Source: Neocallimastix lanati (nom. inval.)
Lineage: Eukaryota > Neocallimastigomycota > Neocallimastigomycetes > Neocallimastigales > Neocallimastigaceae
Length of the DNA: 64,000 bases
Assembly: GCA_016946835.1 (NCBI GenBank)
Contig: JACVTC010000048.1
Coordinates: 190,001 to 254,000, forward strand
Reading direction: 5' to 3'
Position 1 is the stretch's first letter; every line of letters starts with the position of its first letter. Below the pieces are notes generated by a model, which saw only the letters and a program-made list of their open reading frames with translations, did no database searches and had not been told where the DNA came from. Both the position numbers and the translations under genes were made by a program. This document shows positions 21,167-33,595 of this stretch, in pieces.

Positions 21167-22265
21167 GTTTATTAATTTATTTTATTACAGGTATAAATAT
21201 TCTTTTAATTGATAGAAAATAAACTATATAAATTATTTCTATTATTTTTTTTTTTAAAAAAAAAAAATGATGGATGAACAAATTTATTCGTTCTTAATAA
21301 TATTCTATTTAAAAATGAAAACTCTATGAATAAAAAAAAACAATATTATTGAATTTATTAAACTTCAAATATTAATAATATTGTTTTTTTTTTCTGGCGA
21401 CTTTACTACTTTAAAATTTTTTAAAGTACTATATTAAAAATTATTTTATTTAAAATACAAATAATAAAATTGAAAGCAATTTATCTATAAAAATAAATTT
21501 TCCAAGTTGATTAAATAATTTATTAAATATTATTATATTATCTTTTCAATTTTAAAGAGTGAATAATATAAATAATATGATTAATAAAGAATTGTTCTAA
21601 GTTATTATTGACTTTTCTAATTCTCTTGGTTTATTTATATTATAAATGCTTTCACCATTATTCAAACTGTTAATTATTATTATACACAATAATAGTTTTA
21701 ACAAATACTTTTTTTATTGTATATTATGAAAAAAATTAATAAAAAAAGAAAAAAAAAATTAGTATAGAAAATTAATAATTAAATATAAAAAATATTTTAT
21801 TCTATTTTAATATAATTTAATATGTATAATAATATATTAAAATCAAATTCTATATTTAACAAATAATATAAATTTTAAAATATTTATGTATATCATTATA
21901 CTTTGAATATATCAACTTTATTTATTATTAAATTATATTATTAATATATTTTTAATATATTGAATTAATTGATTTGTTTCTTATATGCTGATATATCATT
22001 TATTATAATTAAATGTAATTAAGTATTAATATTTTAATTATTATTTAAATCATTTTAAATTAATTGTATCTATATATTAGTAGTATATTATTAATATATT
22101 ATTAATATATTATATGTACAAATTTATTCTTTTTTTTTTTGTCTTGTCCTCAGGTAATAAAAAATTTTATTACAAATTTATTAATGACATATATTATTTA
22201 TTGATATTTATTATAATACTATTTAAAATTATTATGTTTTATATGTATTATTTATCTATTAATTT
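21167..22265. other. Upstream region of NF-YA, no gene seen
   Basis: AT-rich and without a convincing coding frame. A short less AT-biased patch (TTTCTGGCGACTTTACTACT) lies at about 21389-21408; no TATA or CCAAT arrangement could be assigned with confidence. Confidence 0.5.
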
Positions 22266-22600
22266 GATTCATTATTATTTATTATTTATTATTTATTATT
22301 TATTATTTATTATTTATTATTTATTATTTATTATTTATTATTTATTATTTATTATTTATTATTTATTATTTATTATTTATTATTTATTATTTATTATTTA
22401 TTATTTATTATTTATTATTTATTATTTATTATTTATTATTTATTATTTATTATTTATTATTTATTATTTATTATTTATTATTTATTATTTATTATTTATT
22501 ATTTATTATTTATTATTTATTATTATTAATTATTATTTAATTCCATTACTTATTTATTATTTATTATTTATTTTTATTATTTATTATTTTTTATTTATAT
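22266..22600 (+). repeat. TTTATTA heptamer array
   Basis: About 35 nearly perfect TTTATTA units in the same orientation as the array at 2641. It is open in all frames, so the Tyr/Leu/Phe/Ile frame across it is not a gene. Confidence 0.95.
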
Positions 22601-24870
22601 GATGATAAAACATGTGGATTTAAAAATTTGAAGATTAGGTGTACTGTTTTTATTAATATGGAAAATTCAAATTAATATAATATGAATGGTTTATTGTATT
22701 TTATGATATTATATCAAATTATTTATAATAAAAAATGTTATAATATTATTCACTGTCAATGGTCAATGGATTATTATTTTAAAATAAAATGTGGAATGGA
22801 TTATTTTATTGTTTTTTTTTTTTACTTAAAAAATTTGTTATTATTACTATTATTATTTTTAATTTCTACTAATAATATTTAAATTAAAGTAATATATTTT
22901 ATAATTTGAAAAAAAAAGTATATATATAAATATATTTCTTCACTCTTTACTAATATAAATTATTGTTTTTTTAAATAAATTTGAAAATATATTTTAAATG
23001 ATATATTATCTTTATTATATACAAAAAAAAAAATAATAAATATTAATAAGTAATTAATTTGCTAAATTACTTTTTTTTTTTTTTGTATTTTTTTGTTATA
23101 TTTATTTTTAATTTAAATTGTTTATTTTTATTATTTAATTTACTATTATTTAATATTTTATAAATATCAATTATTAAATATTGTTTTAATTATTAAAATA
23201 TAAATTTTTGTTAATAACTAATTTTATAAGAACAAATATACCTAAGTAAAAATAATGAAATGATGAATATAGGAATATCATATTAATTTATATTATATTA
23301 ATTTTCTATTAAATAAAGTGTTATAATTAATATCTATGAATGATGTATTAATAAAGTTTTATAAAATTAAATCATAACAATTGAAATTGTTTTATTTAAT
23401 ATAAAAAAGAGGGTCTATTAAATGATATTATTTTTTTATTTATACATATTATTAAATATTTACTGACTTGTTATATAATATTATAAATATTTTTTTCGTT
23501 TATATTAAAAGTGGTATAAATAAATATATATATTATTAATATATCTTTAAATAAATATTTTTTTTATAAATATACTTAAAACAAAAAAAAAAAATCCGTA
23601 TTATTATTCAACATGGGTTTAAATATTATTATTTTATTAAGTATATATTACTGATATATTTATTTATTTACTATTTTTAATTTATTTTTTTTTTCTTATA
23701 TAAATAAATTGTTTGTATGATATATATTAAGATTAATTTATTATTTATATAAAAATGTTTACTATCTCACTTTTATAAAATATATATAATACTTTTTAAA
23801 ACATTAAATATATTTAAATATTAAGTAAATATATATATTTTTAAAATATATAAAAATTATCTTAAATTTATTATAATATTATATTATTTTACATTTATAT
23901 ATATTTTTTACAATTGATTTAGGTGATTTTTATTTTTTAATATTTATTTATTTCTATTAAACATATGTATATTTTATTAATTATAGGAGATTTTATTCTT
24001 TAATACTTATTTACTTCTATTATATAATTATCCGATACTCCTCCATACATTTCATATAAATTAATACATTAATTTATCATTATAAAAATACTTTTGCTTT
24101 TATAATTTTAAATAATAATATGACAATACTATTATATTCTTTTTATTTGATTTCTTTTATCTTTTTTTTTTTTTTTTTTTTAATTTAAATATATATTATT
24201 TCAATATTTTACAATATTAATTTACTTTATAATAATTTCCAAAAAAAAAAAAAAACATTATATTTGTTAATTGCTGATAATGTCTTATATAAAATTTAGT
24301 AAAGCTGAATATATTATAATAATACAATAAATATAATTTATGTTATTTTCTTTTTTTTTTTTATATTTTATTTTTCCTAATTTATATCTATTATTTTATT
24401 ACTTTAATTTCAATTTTCTTTAATATCATTTATATTATTTTCATAAATTATTTTACTTAGTACTGAAGTTAAAAATCAAGAAAATAATAAAATAAATATA
24501 ATTTATTTTTTATTGTCTTCATTTATTTATTTATTATTATTATTATTTATTTATTTACTTTTTTATTACTATTATCTTAAATTATTTGGGTATATGGATA
24601 TTAATAAATATATTTAATATATTTTTATTATTGTGTATTAGATAAAATTAAAATTTCTTCATTATTTTTAATAATAATTATAATTATTATCACTGGTATA
24701 TTAAATGAAGTAATTATAATAAATTATAATATAAAGAACAATTAAACAAAATAGAATAGAATAAAAATAAAATAAAATAGAATAAAATATAAAACTTCTT
24801 CTATAATAACAATAATAAAATAAATAATAATAAATATTTTTATCCTATAAATATTGAGTTATACCTCTTC
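22601..24870. other. Intergenic, no gene seen
   Basis: AT-rich, with many short A and T runs. No coding frame, RNA gene or repeat of note was recognised. Confidence 0.55.
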
Positions 24871-24872
24871 TC

Positions 24873-24889
24873 CTATTGGTTATAAATAG
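24873..24889 (+). promoter_or_regulatory. CCAAT-box plus TATA-box arrangement
   Basis: CTATTGGTTATAAATAG joins an inverted CCAAT box (ATTGG) directly to TATAAATA, in a patch clearly less AT-rich than its surroundings (about 24870-25035). A second ATTGGCTATAAA lies at about 25024. A promoter of a short transcript is plausible but not shown. Confidence 0.3.
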
Positions 24890-24904
24890 AAGGTTTATTG
24901 TTGG

Positions 24905-24988
24905 ATGTTTTTTAAGAAAAGGTGTTCGTTATTTCGCTGGTTTATTTATTTTCTAGCTTTTTTTTCCAATCATTCACCCAAAACTTAA
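24905..24988 (+). CDS. Possible 27-residue microprotein
   Basis: An ATG 16 bases after the TATA motif opens 27 codons, MFFKKRCSLFRWFIYFLAFF then SNHSPKT and stop. The basic start followed by a hydrophobic stretch resembles a signal peptide or short membrane segment. It could equally be a first exon or chance. An ATG this close to a TATA box would probably fall at or upstream of the transcript start, which argues against it. No family recognised. Confidence 0.15.
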   Translation: MFFKKRCSLFRWFIYFLAFFSNHSPKT

Positions 24989-26462
24989 TACAAAATCAGG
25001 TATTGTAATAAGGATCAGTTTTATTGGCTATAAAAAAATTTATTAATATTATTTGATAAAAAAAAATTTTTTTTAATTAATAATAATTTTATTATTTTAT
25101 TTTTTTTTTTATAATTTTTTTTATTATTTATTAAATACTAAACATTTAATTTTTTTTTATTTCCTTATATTCGATAGAATAGAATTTATTAATAAATATA
25201 ATTGTTATATTTAAGCTCTAATATATTGACCTTCTTTAATCATATAGAAATAATATAATCTTTAGTTACAAAGTATATTCCTTATTATTTTTTATATTGT
25301 TGTTGATTAGTATAAATTTTATTTAATTTTAATTGATATATTTTTATTTGAAAAGGAGAATTTTTTATAAAATCTTAAATACATAGAATAAGAAAGTTAT
25401 ACTTTTTTATTATGAATATAAATTACCATTAAAATTTAAAAAATAATTATATTTTTTAAATTTAATACTAAATACAGTTAGAGTTAAAATAAACTAAACA
25501 AATATTTTTATATATTTTTATCTATAATTAAAATTAGTTAAAAAATTAAGAATTAATACACATGAAGAAAAAAAAAAAAAAATAAAAATTAAAAGTAGAA
25601 ATTGTAAAATATGATGAGAATTTCATAAAAATAAACTAAACTTAATATATCTATATACATTTTAAAATTTCATTATTTTATAATTATTATTATTAGTAGT
25701 ATTAGTATTAATTATTAATTTTATATAAATATTAAGTCATATATAATATTATTTAAATAAAAATTTAATTAATTATAAAATATCATTAATTAATTCTATT
25801 GTAAAAAAAATTAAAATAAAGAAAAATTTATTATATATAGTAATGTAATATATAAAGTAAATAAAAAAAATTATATTATATATGGATATTAAAAAATTAT
25901 ATACATATTCAATTTATATAATAATACATTATTTATAAAATATTATCATATATTATAAAATTTAACCAATGAAACCAATAGTTTTCGTTTAATTACTTGG
26001 TAATAAATAGAAATCTTTGAAATTTAATTAGAAAAGTGCAATAGATTTTGTATAAAAAAAAAGTTTGTAAAAAAGTTTTCAAATTAAGACATATATATTA
26101 GAAATATAATATAAAGTAACTTTTGAATGTAATGAAAATCAAAAATTTTGATATTACATTTAAAGATATCAATTATTAATTAGCATTTAAGAATTGAATA
26201 TTCTCTATATATAGTATTTAAGAATTTAATATAATTTCATTTATTTATTTTATAAAAAAATTATCATTCAGAGAAATAGAATAATAAAAATATCAAATTT
26301 TTTTTTTTTTTATTATTATTATTATTATTGATTTCTTGGAAAAATAAATTAAAGAATATAGAAAAAAAAAAGTTAAAAATATATATATTTTATAAAAGAT
26401 TAATAATTTTGTAAAATTGAAAGTAAAATCATTATATTTCACACTAAAAATCATCATTCAGA
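24989..26462. other. Intergenic, no gene seen
   Basis: AT-rich. Two CCAAT boxes occur close together near 25966-25981 (ACCAATGAAACCAATAG). No gene follows that can be recognised apart from the fragments starting at 26463. Confidence 0.5.
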
Positions 26463-26941
26463 ATGTTAATAAGTACTCCTACTGTAGAAGCTTTAGAAGA
26501 CTTTCATTTTCAGTCTATCACAAAATATGAATAGATATGACGTGACGATAACTAGTACTAATAATAGTTCAGTTTATGTTTGATATAACTATATTGAATC
26601 TGAAAGAACCGTCTACATATTATACAGTTTAAAAAAAAACTTCTGAGCATATATTATAAACTGTATGACACCATCTTATAATATGTATTCAGAAAGAGAA
26701 AAAAAAATTAGTTATTAAATAATTCTAAATTATCTTTTTTTTTTTTTTTTTTTTTCTTTCACGGAAAACCAGTTCAAAATTCACTGTAATAATCAAGAAT
26801 ATAATCTATGAAAATTTAATACAAATCATTCAATTTATTCATGACCATGTTAATGAACTTTCCAAGTCAATCAAAATGAATATTCCTTTAGGAGAGGATT
26901 TGTTGAAACAAGAAAATGGCCATCACAATAGGAAATTCTAA
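26463..26941 (+). pseudogene. Unidentified coding-like fragments
   Basis: This interval is visibly richer in G and C than its flanks and contains three readable stretches on the plus strand. The first is from ATG 26463 (MLISTPTVEALEDFHFQSIT). The second, about 26535-26718, includes TSTNNSSVYV and CMTPSYNMYSERE. The third is open from before 26756 to TAA at 26939-26941 and includes IIQFIHDHVNELSKSIKMNI and LGEDLLKQENGHHN. They do not make one frame: internal stops and a poly-T stretch separate them. Either small introns or decay could explain this; a CAG acceptor-like site at 26770-26772 precedes the last stretch. No family is recognised. Confidence 0.35.
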
Positions 26942-27784
26942 TTTTTTTTACTAATACACTGATTGAAATGATATGCATATGAAATCAGTCATAATTATAC
27001 AATAAAGAGGAAGTTTTAACCTATATATGTATTACTAATTCGAAAATTATATGAAACAAATTTAAATTTTTTGAAAATTTATAGTATTCCCACTAATTTT
27101 CATGTCTATATAATTAATTAGTTGATAAGCAATTTTTTTTTTTTTTTTTTTTTTAATAATTATTCAATGATTGAAAATTTAATATTTAGATTAAGACTTT
27201 ATGACAAACAAAAAATGAAACAAATAAATAAAAGTATATACTGTATAATATATAATATAAAAAATGTATTTTTAAAACAAATACAAATTTTAAAAAATAA
27301 AAAATAGAAAAAGATTATAATACTATTTCATATTTTTAAAGTTTAATAAATATAAATATACTACTACATTTTTATAAAATTTTTTTATTATTTTAAAATA
27401 AAGAATCAAAAAATGATATAATCAATAAAAATAAAAATAAAAATGAAAAACAAAAAAAAATTAATATGCTATTTAACAATTATTTTAATCTATAAAAAAT
27501 AATAAGCAAAAATAACAATGAACTAACAATAAATTGCTATTATTTGTTTATATTGTTCATTACTTTAAATATTTTTTCATTAAAATTGTAAAAAAAAAAA
27601 AAAAAAAGACGGTTATTTTTATTATTTTAAAATTATTTATTAAAAATATTTTTAATATTAAAATTTACGGTTGCTCTTCATTCACTCTTGTCATGCAAAC
27701 TTTAATTATTTTAAATACTAATAACAATTTCTAAATTATTATTTTATAATTTTTAACTATTATATTAATTCAAAAATAAGCCAT
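26942..27784. other. Intergenic, no gene seen
   Basis: Contains an imperfect dyad at about 26958-26989 (ACTGATT...AATCAGT around ATATGCATAT). Otherwise AT-rich without coding signal. Confidence 0.5.
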
Positions 27785-27829
27785 ATTGCGAAATGCACGA
27801 TTGTGTTTCGCGATCGTGCATTTCGCAAT
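27785..27829. repeat. Perfect 17-bp GC-rich hairpin
   Basis: ATTGCGAAATGCACGAT (27785-27801) is exactly repeated in inverse at 27813-27829, with an 11-base loop TGTGTTTCGCG. Read as plus-strand RNA the stem can extend by four pairs (U-G, G-C, U-G, G-C), leaving a UUU loop. Several CG dinucleotides occur in 45 bases, in a region almost without them. No coding frame or element end is seen around it. Confidence 0.9.
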
Positions 27830-27910
27830 AGATTCCTATTTATATTTAAAAACACAAAAAAAAAAAATTAACCTTTTCAATAATTAAAAAATCAGATTAA
27901 AGATTTTTAT

Positions 27911-28260
27911 GAAATAATAAATAATAAATAATTAGATATTAAATAATAATAAATAATAAAAAATTATTAATAACTAATAACTAATAATTAATAACCGATA
28001 AATAATAAATAATAAATAATAAATAATAAATAATAAATAATAAATAATAAATAATTGAATAATAAATAAATAATAAATAAATAATAAATATAATAAATAA
28101 TAAATAATAATTAATAAATAGTATGTTATAAATAAAATAAACAAAACAAAATAATTTATTAATTATTTTGTATGATAAATAAATAAATAATAAATAAATA
28201 ATAAATATAATAAATAATAAATAATATAATTAATAAATAATAAAATTATGTATGATAAAT
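27911..28260 (-). repeat. AATAAAT heptamer array, opposite orientation
   Basis: Degenerate tandem AATAAAT/TAAATAA units, the reverse complement of the arrays at 2641, 17998 and 22266. Interrupted by short unique patches and a duplicated block containing TATGATAAAT. Confidence 0.8.
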
Positions 28261-28539
28261 ATAAATATATAAATATAAAATTATATATATAATTATATTA
28301 AAAATATGTATGATAAATTTATACTAAATAAATTATATGTATATATAATATATATAAATAATATATATAAAATATAATAAACACAACTTAAATGCATGAA
28401 AAAATATTATTTTTTATCCAATGAAATACAAATATAGTAACGAGGAATTTAAATTTTAATTCTTATTAAATTACTTTTTTTTTAATATTTTTAAATTTTA
28501 TTTAATTAAAATTAATTTAAAAAAAAAAAAAATTTAATA

Positions 28540-28830
28540 ATAAATAATAAATAATAAATAATTAAATAATAGATAATAAATAATAAATAATAAATAATAA
28601 TTAATAATTAATAATTAATAATTAATAATAATAAATAATAAATAATAAATAATAAATAATAAATAATAAATAAATAAATAATAAATAATAAATAATAAAT
28701 AAAATAATAAATAATAATTGAATAAATAATTGATAATAAATAAATAATAAATAAATAATAAATAATAAATAATAAATAATAAATAACAAATAATAAATAA
28801 ATAATAAATAAATAATAATTAAATAATATT
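28540..28830 (-). repeat. AATAAAT heptamer array, second block
   Basis: Same unit and orientation as 27911-28260, with variants such as TTAATAATTAATAA. Separated from the first block by about 280 bases of AT-rich sequence. Confidence 0.8.
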
Positions 28831-30474
28831 ATTTTTTATCTTATCTTTATTTTATATAGAGTTAAATAAATAATATATATATGATTAAATATGATGTCAA
28901 AAGGGAATTTTGAATGACAGTATATATAAATATATAAAATTTTAGTACAAATTAATTGTGCCATAAAATTTTTCTTTTTTTTTTTTATTAAAAATGATTG
29001 AATGTGAAGTCATTCTTTTTCTTAAGATCCTTTTAATAAGCGATTTTTTAGATAGCTGAATCATAATTTGATAACATATCATATTATAGATAATTGAATA
29101 AATAAGTAATGAATAATAATTAAATAAAAAGATATTAAAAGATTTTATATAACTAATAAATATATATATATATTGAATGCAATGTTCCCATTTTTACTCA
29201 TATAGAATATAACTAATTCGTTGTTTAACTCTTTCTATTTATATTATCGATATATCTTTAACGTATAACTGCCTTTATTCTCCTTTTATTATTAATTTTT
29301 TCTTCTTTTTTTTTTTAATCTTCGTTATTATGAAGCAATCATGATACATTAAGAAACTATCTACTAATAATTATTTATTCATATTATTTATTTTTTTATT
29401 TTTTATATAAATATTAATAGATATATTTTATTTTGAATTTTTGCTATCTATAGCAATATTAGCAATATTTAATGCTTTTTATAACAGCTTTTTATATTTG
29501 TTTTAAAACATTTTTTTTTATTTATAGTATTTATTTAGTAGTAATAGAATAAATAGGAAAAGAGAAGTTTATATATAGCAATTTATATAACATTTATATA
29601 GAAATAAATATAAAAATATATTTAATAAAAATATAATATATAATATCTAAAATAGTTTTATTTATTTAGTTTACTATTATATAAGATTATTATTATTAAT
29701 CCACAATATTACAATATTAACTTTTTTGTATTTTTAAATTTTATTAAATTAATAAAAGTAGTTATAACAATAATAATTCTAAAAAACAATAATAATAAAT
29801 TTTTTTTTTTTTTTTTTTTTATAGAAAGTGTCTTTTTTTTTTTTTTTTTTTTTATTAATTTACAGTATTTATTTAATAGTAATAGAATAATTAAGGAAAG
29901 AGAAATTTATAATAAGCATATATACTTTTATTATTATTTCAGTTTTTAAATTTTTTTATATAATAAAAGAAATAATATATTCAATTAGAATTATGTTTAT
30001 ATAAATTTTTTTTTTTTTAGAAAGTAAAATATATAATAAAAAAAAGCATTAGAAAACAAATTTAATAATTTATACTTTTTTTTTTTTATAAAGATATTCC
30101 AAAAATCAAATCAAATCAAATCAAAAAATAATTCAAATAGTAATAATATAATAAAAAATATAAAAATAAATATAAATATAAAAAAAGTCAAGTAGAAATA
30201 TAATCAAATAATAATACAAAAGCTTAAAAAATAATCATAAAATATTAAATAGAAAAAGAAAATTTACTTTTAGATATTTTGAATAATTATAAATATTATT
30301 TATCTATTATTAATATCATAAAAATTTAATTAAAATAATCACATATAAATTCACAGAAATATATTTATTTTTTGTATTTCTTTTCAATGATATCAATAAT
30401 ATTATAATAATAATTACCTAAAAAAAAAAAAAAAAAAAAAAAAAATAAAATAAAAATAATAATAAATAAAATAG

Positions 30475-30505
<31 letters not shown>

Positions 30506-30871
30506 GAAGCAATTTTTATTTTTATTTTTTATATAGTTGATAATAGAAGGTATAAATCTTTGATTTTCTTTTTTCAAAATATATACATTTACTTAAATTT
30601 ATATAATTTTTAAGCTAACGATAATTAAATTATTTGATATTTTATATACAATACCATAAATCCTTTTTTTTTTTTTTTTTTTATATTAGGATTTTTAGAA
30701 AATCTACTATAAAGATTAAATTTTGATGTTATAAATTATTATAAATCAACATATATTCTTGGGAAAAATCAATTCTGAACTTTTAATTTATTTTTAAATC
30801 AATTATTTATTTATTTATTTATTCTTTACATTATTTATTTTTTTTGAAAACATATTCCTAATTTATATAAA
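28831..30871. other. Intergenic upstream of LAMTOR1, with one old duplication
   Basis: Two related segments, at about 29520-29580 and 29860-29920, share a word like TTTATAGTATTTATTTAGTA followed by GTAATAGAATAA and AAAGAGAA. This looks like an imperfect direct duplication about 340 bases apart. No gene was seen before the ATG at 30872. Confidence 0.5.
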
Positions 30872-32064
30872 ATGGGTTGTTGTAGTAGTAGATGTGTTGA
30901 TGATGATGTTATTGATGTAAATATAGTATTATATATAATATTAAAATTAAAATAGAAATAATTACATTAATCTAATGTAAAATTTAAAAATTAATATTAA
31001 AATATAAAAATATTATAATAGCCAAATGAAAGAACTCGTTTATTAAATGATACTGAAAATATAAATGATGATGAGTAAGTTGATGCTTATTGTAAATTGA
31101 TAAACAGTGTATTATTAAATATATAATTTAAATATTACATATATAAATAATAATATATATTTCTTTTTTTTTTTATTTTTTAATGAATTCTTTTTTTCTA
31201 AAACTTTTTTTTATAATGAATAATTAGTAATCAGAACTTTCATTTAATAAGTCAATTAAGAGAACAAGAAAAATTAAAACAAATTGTGCAGAAAACAGCT
31301 GAGTAAGCATTATTATAATCAAATTATAGATTATTATATAGATTATTAAAATGAATGAAATTTTAGAATATTGATATAAAATAAATAAATTAATATTTTT
31401 TTTTTTCATAATGTATATAAATATTTTTATTTATTTTTTTTATCTTTTTTTTAAGGAATTTGATTGATATATCGAATATTCGAACGTTAGATCAATTGCA
31501 GCAGCAGGATGTAATGGAACGTACTAGAGAATATCAGTAAATATCTAATATTTATATGTTATTATTTTTTAATAGTAAATATATATATATTATATAAATA
31601 TATTATTATTATTATTATTTTTTTTTTTTTTGAAATAAATTTTAAATTATTTTATAATTATAAATCTAACAGAGAAATAATTGTAAAATGTGAAAATCAA
31701 AATGAAGTAAAAGAAAAAATAAATAAATTACCAATAATATCGAATAATAATAAAAACCTTTTTGATAATATTAATGGTTTTACTTCTATTATTAATTCTT
31801 CAATAAAGAATGAAGAGAAAAGTCAGGTAAATATTATTATTGTTATTAATTTTTTTTTTTTTTTTTTTTTTAAAATTTGAAAATTAAAAGCAATTCACAT
31901 CACTTTTTGTTTTAATAAAATATTTATTTTATATTTATATATTTATATCAATTTAATATCAATTTATATTTTAATAGATATCCAATGTAATAAATGAAAT
32001 TCAAGATTCCCTTAATAAAATAAAAATAGAAGATGTTGGTGAATTTGTAATAACATTTGAATAA
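30872..32064 (+). CDS. LAMTOR1 / p18, Ragulator (EGO) membrane anchor
   Basis: Six exons (30872-30916, 31022-31074, 31228-31302, 31456-31536, 31673-31826, 31978-32064) join in frame with GTAA donors and AG acceptors, giving 164 residues; animal LAMTOR1 has about 161. The N-terminus MGCCSS carries the family's lipid signals: Gly2 for myristoylation and Cys3/Cys4 for palmitoylation. Next come an acidic stretch, ERTRLL like the dileucine site of the animal protein, a helical LREQEKLKQIVQKTAENLID, and a C-terminus EFVITFE matching the conserved end of the family. By family knowledge it tethers the Ragulator/EGO complex, and through it Rag GTPases and TORC1, to the lysosome or vacuole membrane. 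The Asn-rich loop near residues 100-120 is lineage-specific. Introns are 105-153 bases. A run of about 40 A begins some 30 bases after the stop. The short, variable sequence makes motif order and length the main evidence. Confidence 0.85.
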
Positions 32065-32091
32065 GCTATACCAACTATATGAATTTATACA

Positions 32092-32139
<48 letters not shown>

Positions 32140-32273
32140 TAAAAATAATGATTAAAAAAAAAATAATAATAATAATCAAAAAATATTTAAATATTTATTA
32201 TACTCTTTATAAAAAATAAAAATAAATAATAATCGATTAATAAAATAAAATAAAGAAAAAGCAATTTATATCA

Positions 32274-32305
<32 letters not shown>

Positions 32306-33479
32306 ATCAAAAGCAAAACAATGGAAATGATAATATATAATATTTAAGATAATTTATTATATTATCAATAATATATATATATATATATTTAATATATATT
32401 TTCCTTATAAGTCCTTTGTAATTATTATTTTATTTTATTATTTTTCTGAAATATATTTTAAATAATCAAAACTAAAAAAGAGAATGAAGGAAAATAAATA
32501 GTATATGAAATGGAATGAACCATTATTATTATTTTATTATTATTATATATACATAAATATTTTTTTTTTTTTTATAAAAATAATTTCTCCCTCTTTTTAA
32601 CATATCCTATACCTTTTGCCAATTTTTATTAGTCAATATTCTATTATATTATATTACATTATTTTATCTTTTTATATATCCAATATTTAATATATATATA
32701 TATTAAATGTTCTATCACTTATAGATTTTTTATTATATTTCCTTCCATCTAAACAATTATAATCTATTATAAAAATATATATATATAAAGAAGAAACAAT
32801 TTTTATTTATTAATATTATTTTAATTGCTATATTATTATTATTTTTTTTAAATAAATTATTATAATCTATTATAAAAATATATATATATAAAGAAGAAAT
32901 AATTTTTATTTATTTATATTTTTTTTTAATTGCTATATTATTATTTTTTTTAATAAATTATAAATTATTGTAAGTGTATATTACAAATTAAAATGGTTAA
33001 AAGTTAAAAGAAACTGAGATTAATGAATAGATGAATAAATGGATAAATAAATAAATAAATAAATAAATATATATATACATAATAAAAAAATATAAATTTT
33101 ATAATTTTTGAACTTTTTTTATTTTGATAAAGTGAAATAATGAGGAAAAAAGTATTTTGAGGAAAATAAAACTATATATATAGTATTCGTATTAATTTAT
33201 GTGTAATATATAAAGTAATAAACAATATAGGTTTAAATAAATTATATTATTTTATATATTTTATTGTATAATCAGATAGAAAATATTACATTCATGTTAT
33301 TATTATAGAGTTATATCTCATAATATATATAATTGATACAAATTATTATTAACATTGATATTATTTTTTATTTTTTAATTTTTAAATTTTAGATGAATTA
33401 TTTGATAAATATATAATATAGATAATTATGACGTTATACTATATATATATATATATATATATATTATTTATAAATTGGT

Positions 33480-33524
<45 letters not shown>

Positions 33525-33532
33525 ATTACTGA

Positions 33533-33563
<31 letters not shown>

Positions 33564-33595
33564 ATATTATTATTATTAATAATAATAATAATAAA
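32065..33595. other. Intergenic, homopolymers and small repeats
   Basis: Holds A runs of about 40 (32095-32135), TA repeats and a T run of about 40 (33483-33520). No gene was seen beyond the 3' flank of LAMTOR1. Confidence 0.55.
32756..32960. repeat. Direct tandem duplication, 103-bp period
   Basis: Copies at 32756-32858 and 32859-32960 share ATTATAATCTATTATAAAAA, AAAGAAGAAA and TTTTAATTGCTATATTATTA in the same order with a few differences. Confidence 0.85.

Noticed and set aside
26800-26990. snRNA or snoRNA in the GC-richer patch
   Set aside because: No match to conserved U1, U2, U4, U5, U6 or U3 words; the patch reads better as protein coding.
30365-31409. Short minus-strand frames at 30365-30577 and 31224-31409
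   Set aside because: The first is dominated by poly-Phe from A runs; the second overlaps real LAMTOR1 exons on the other strand.
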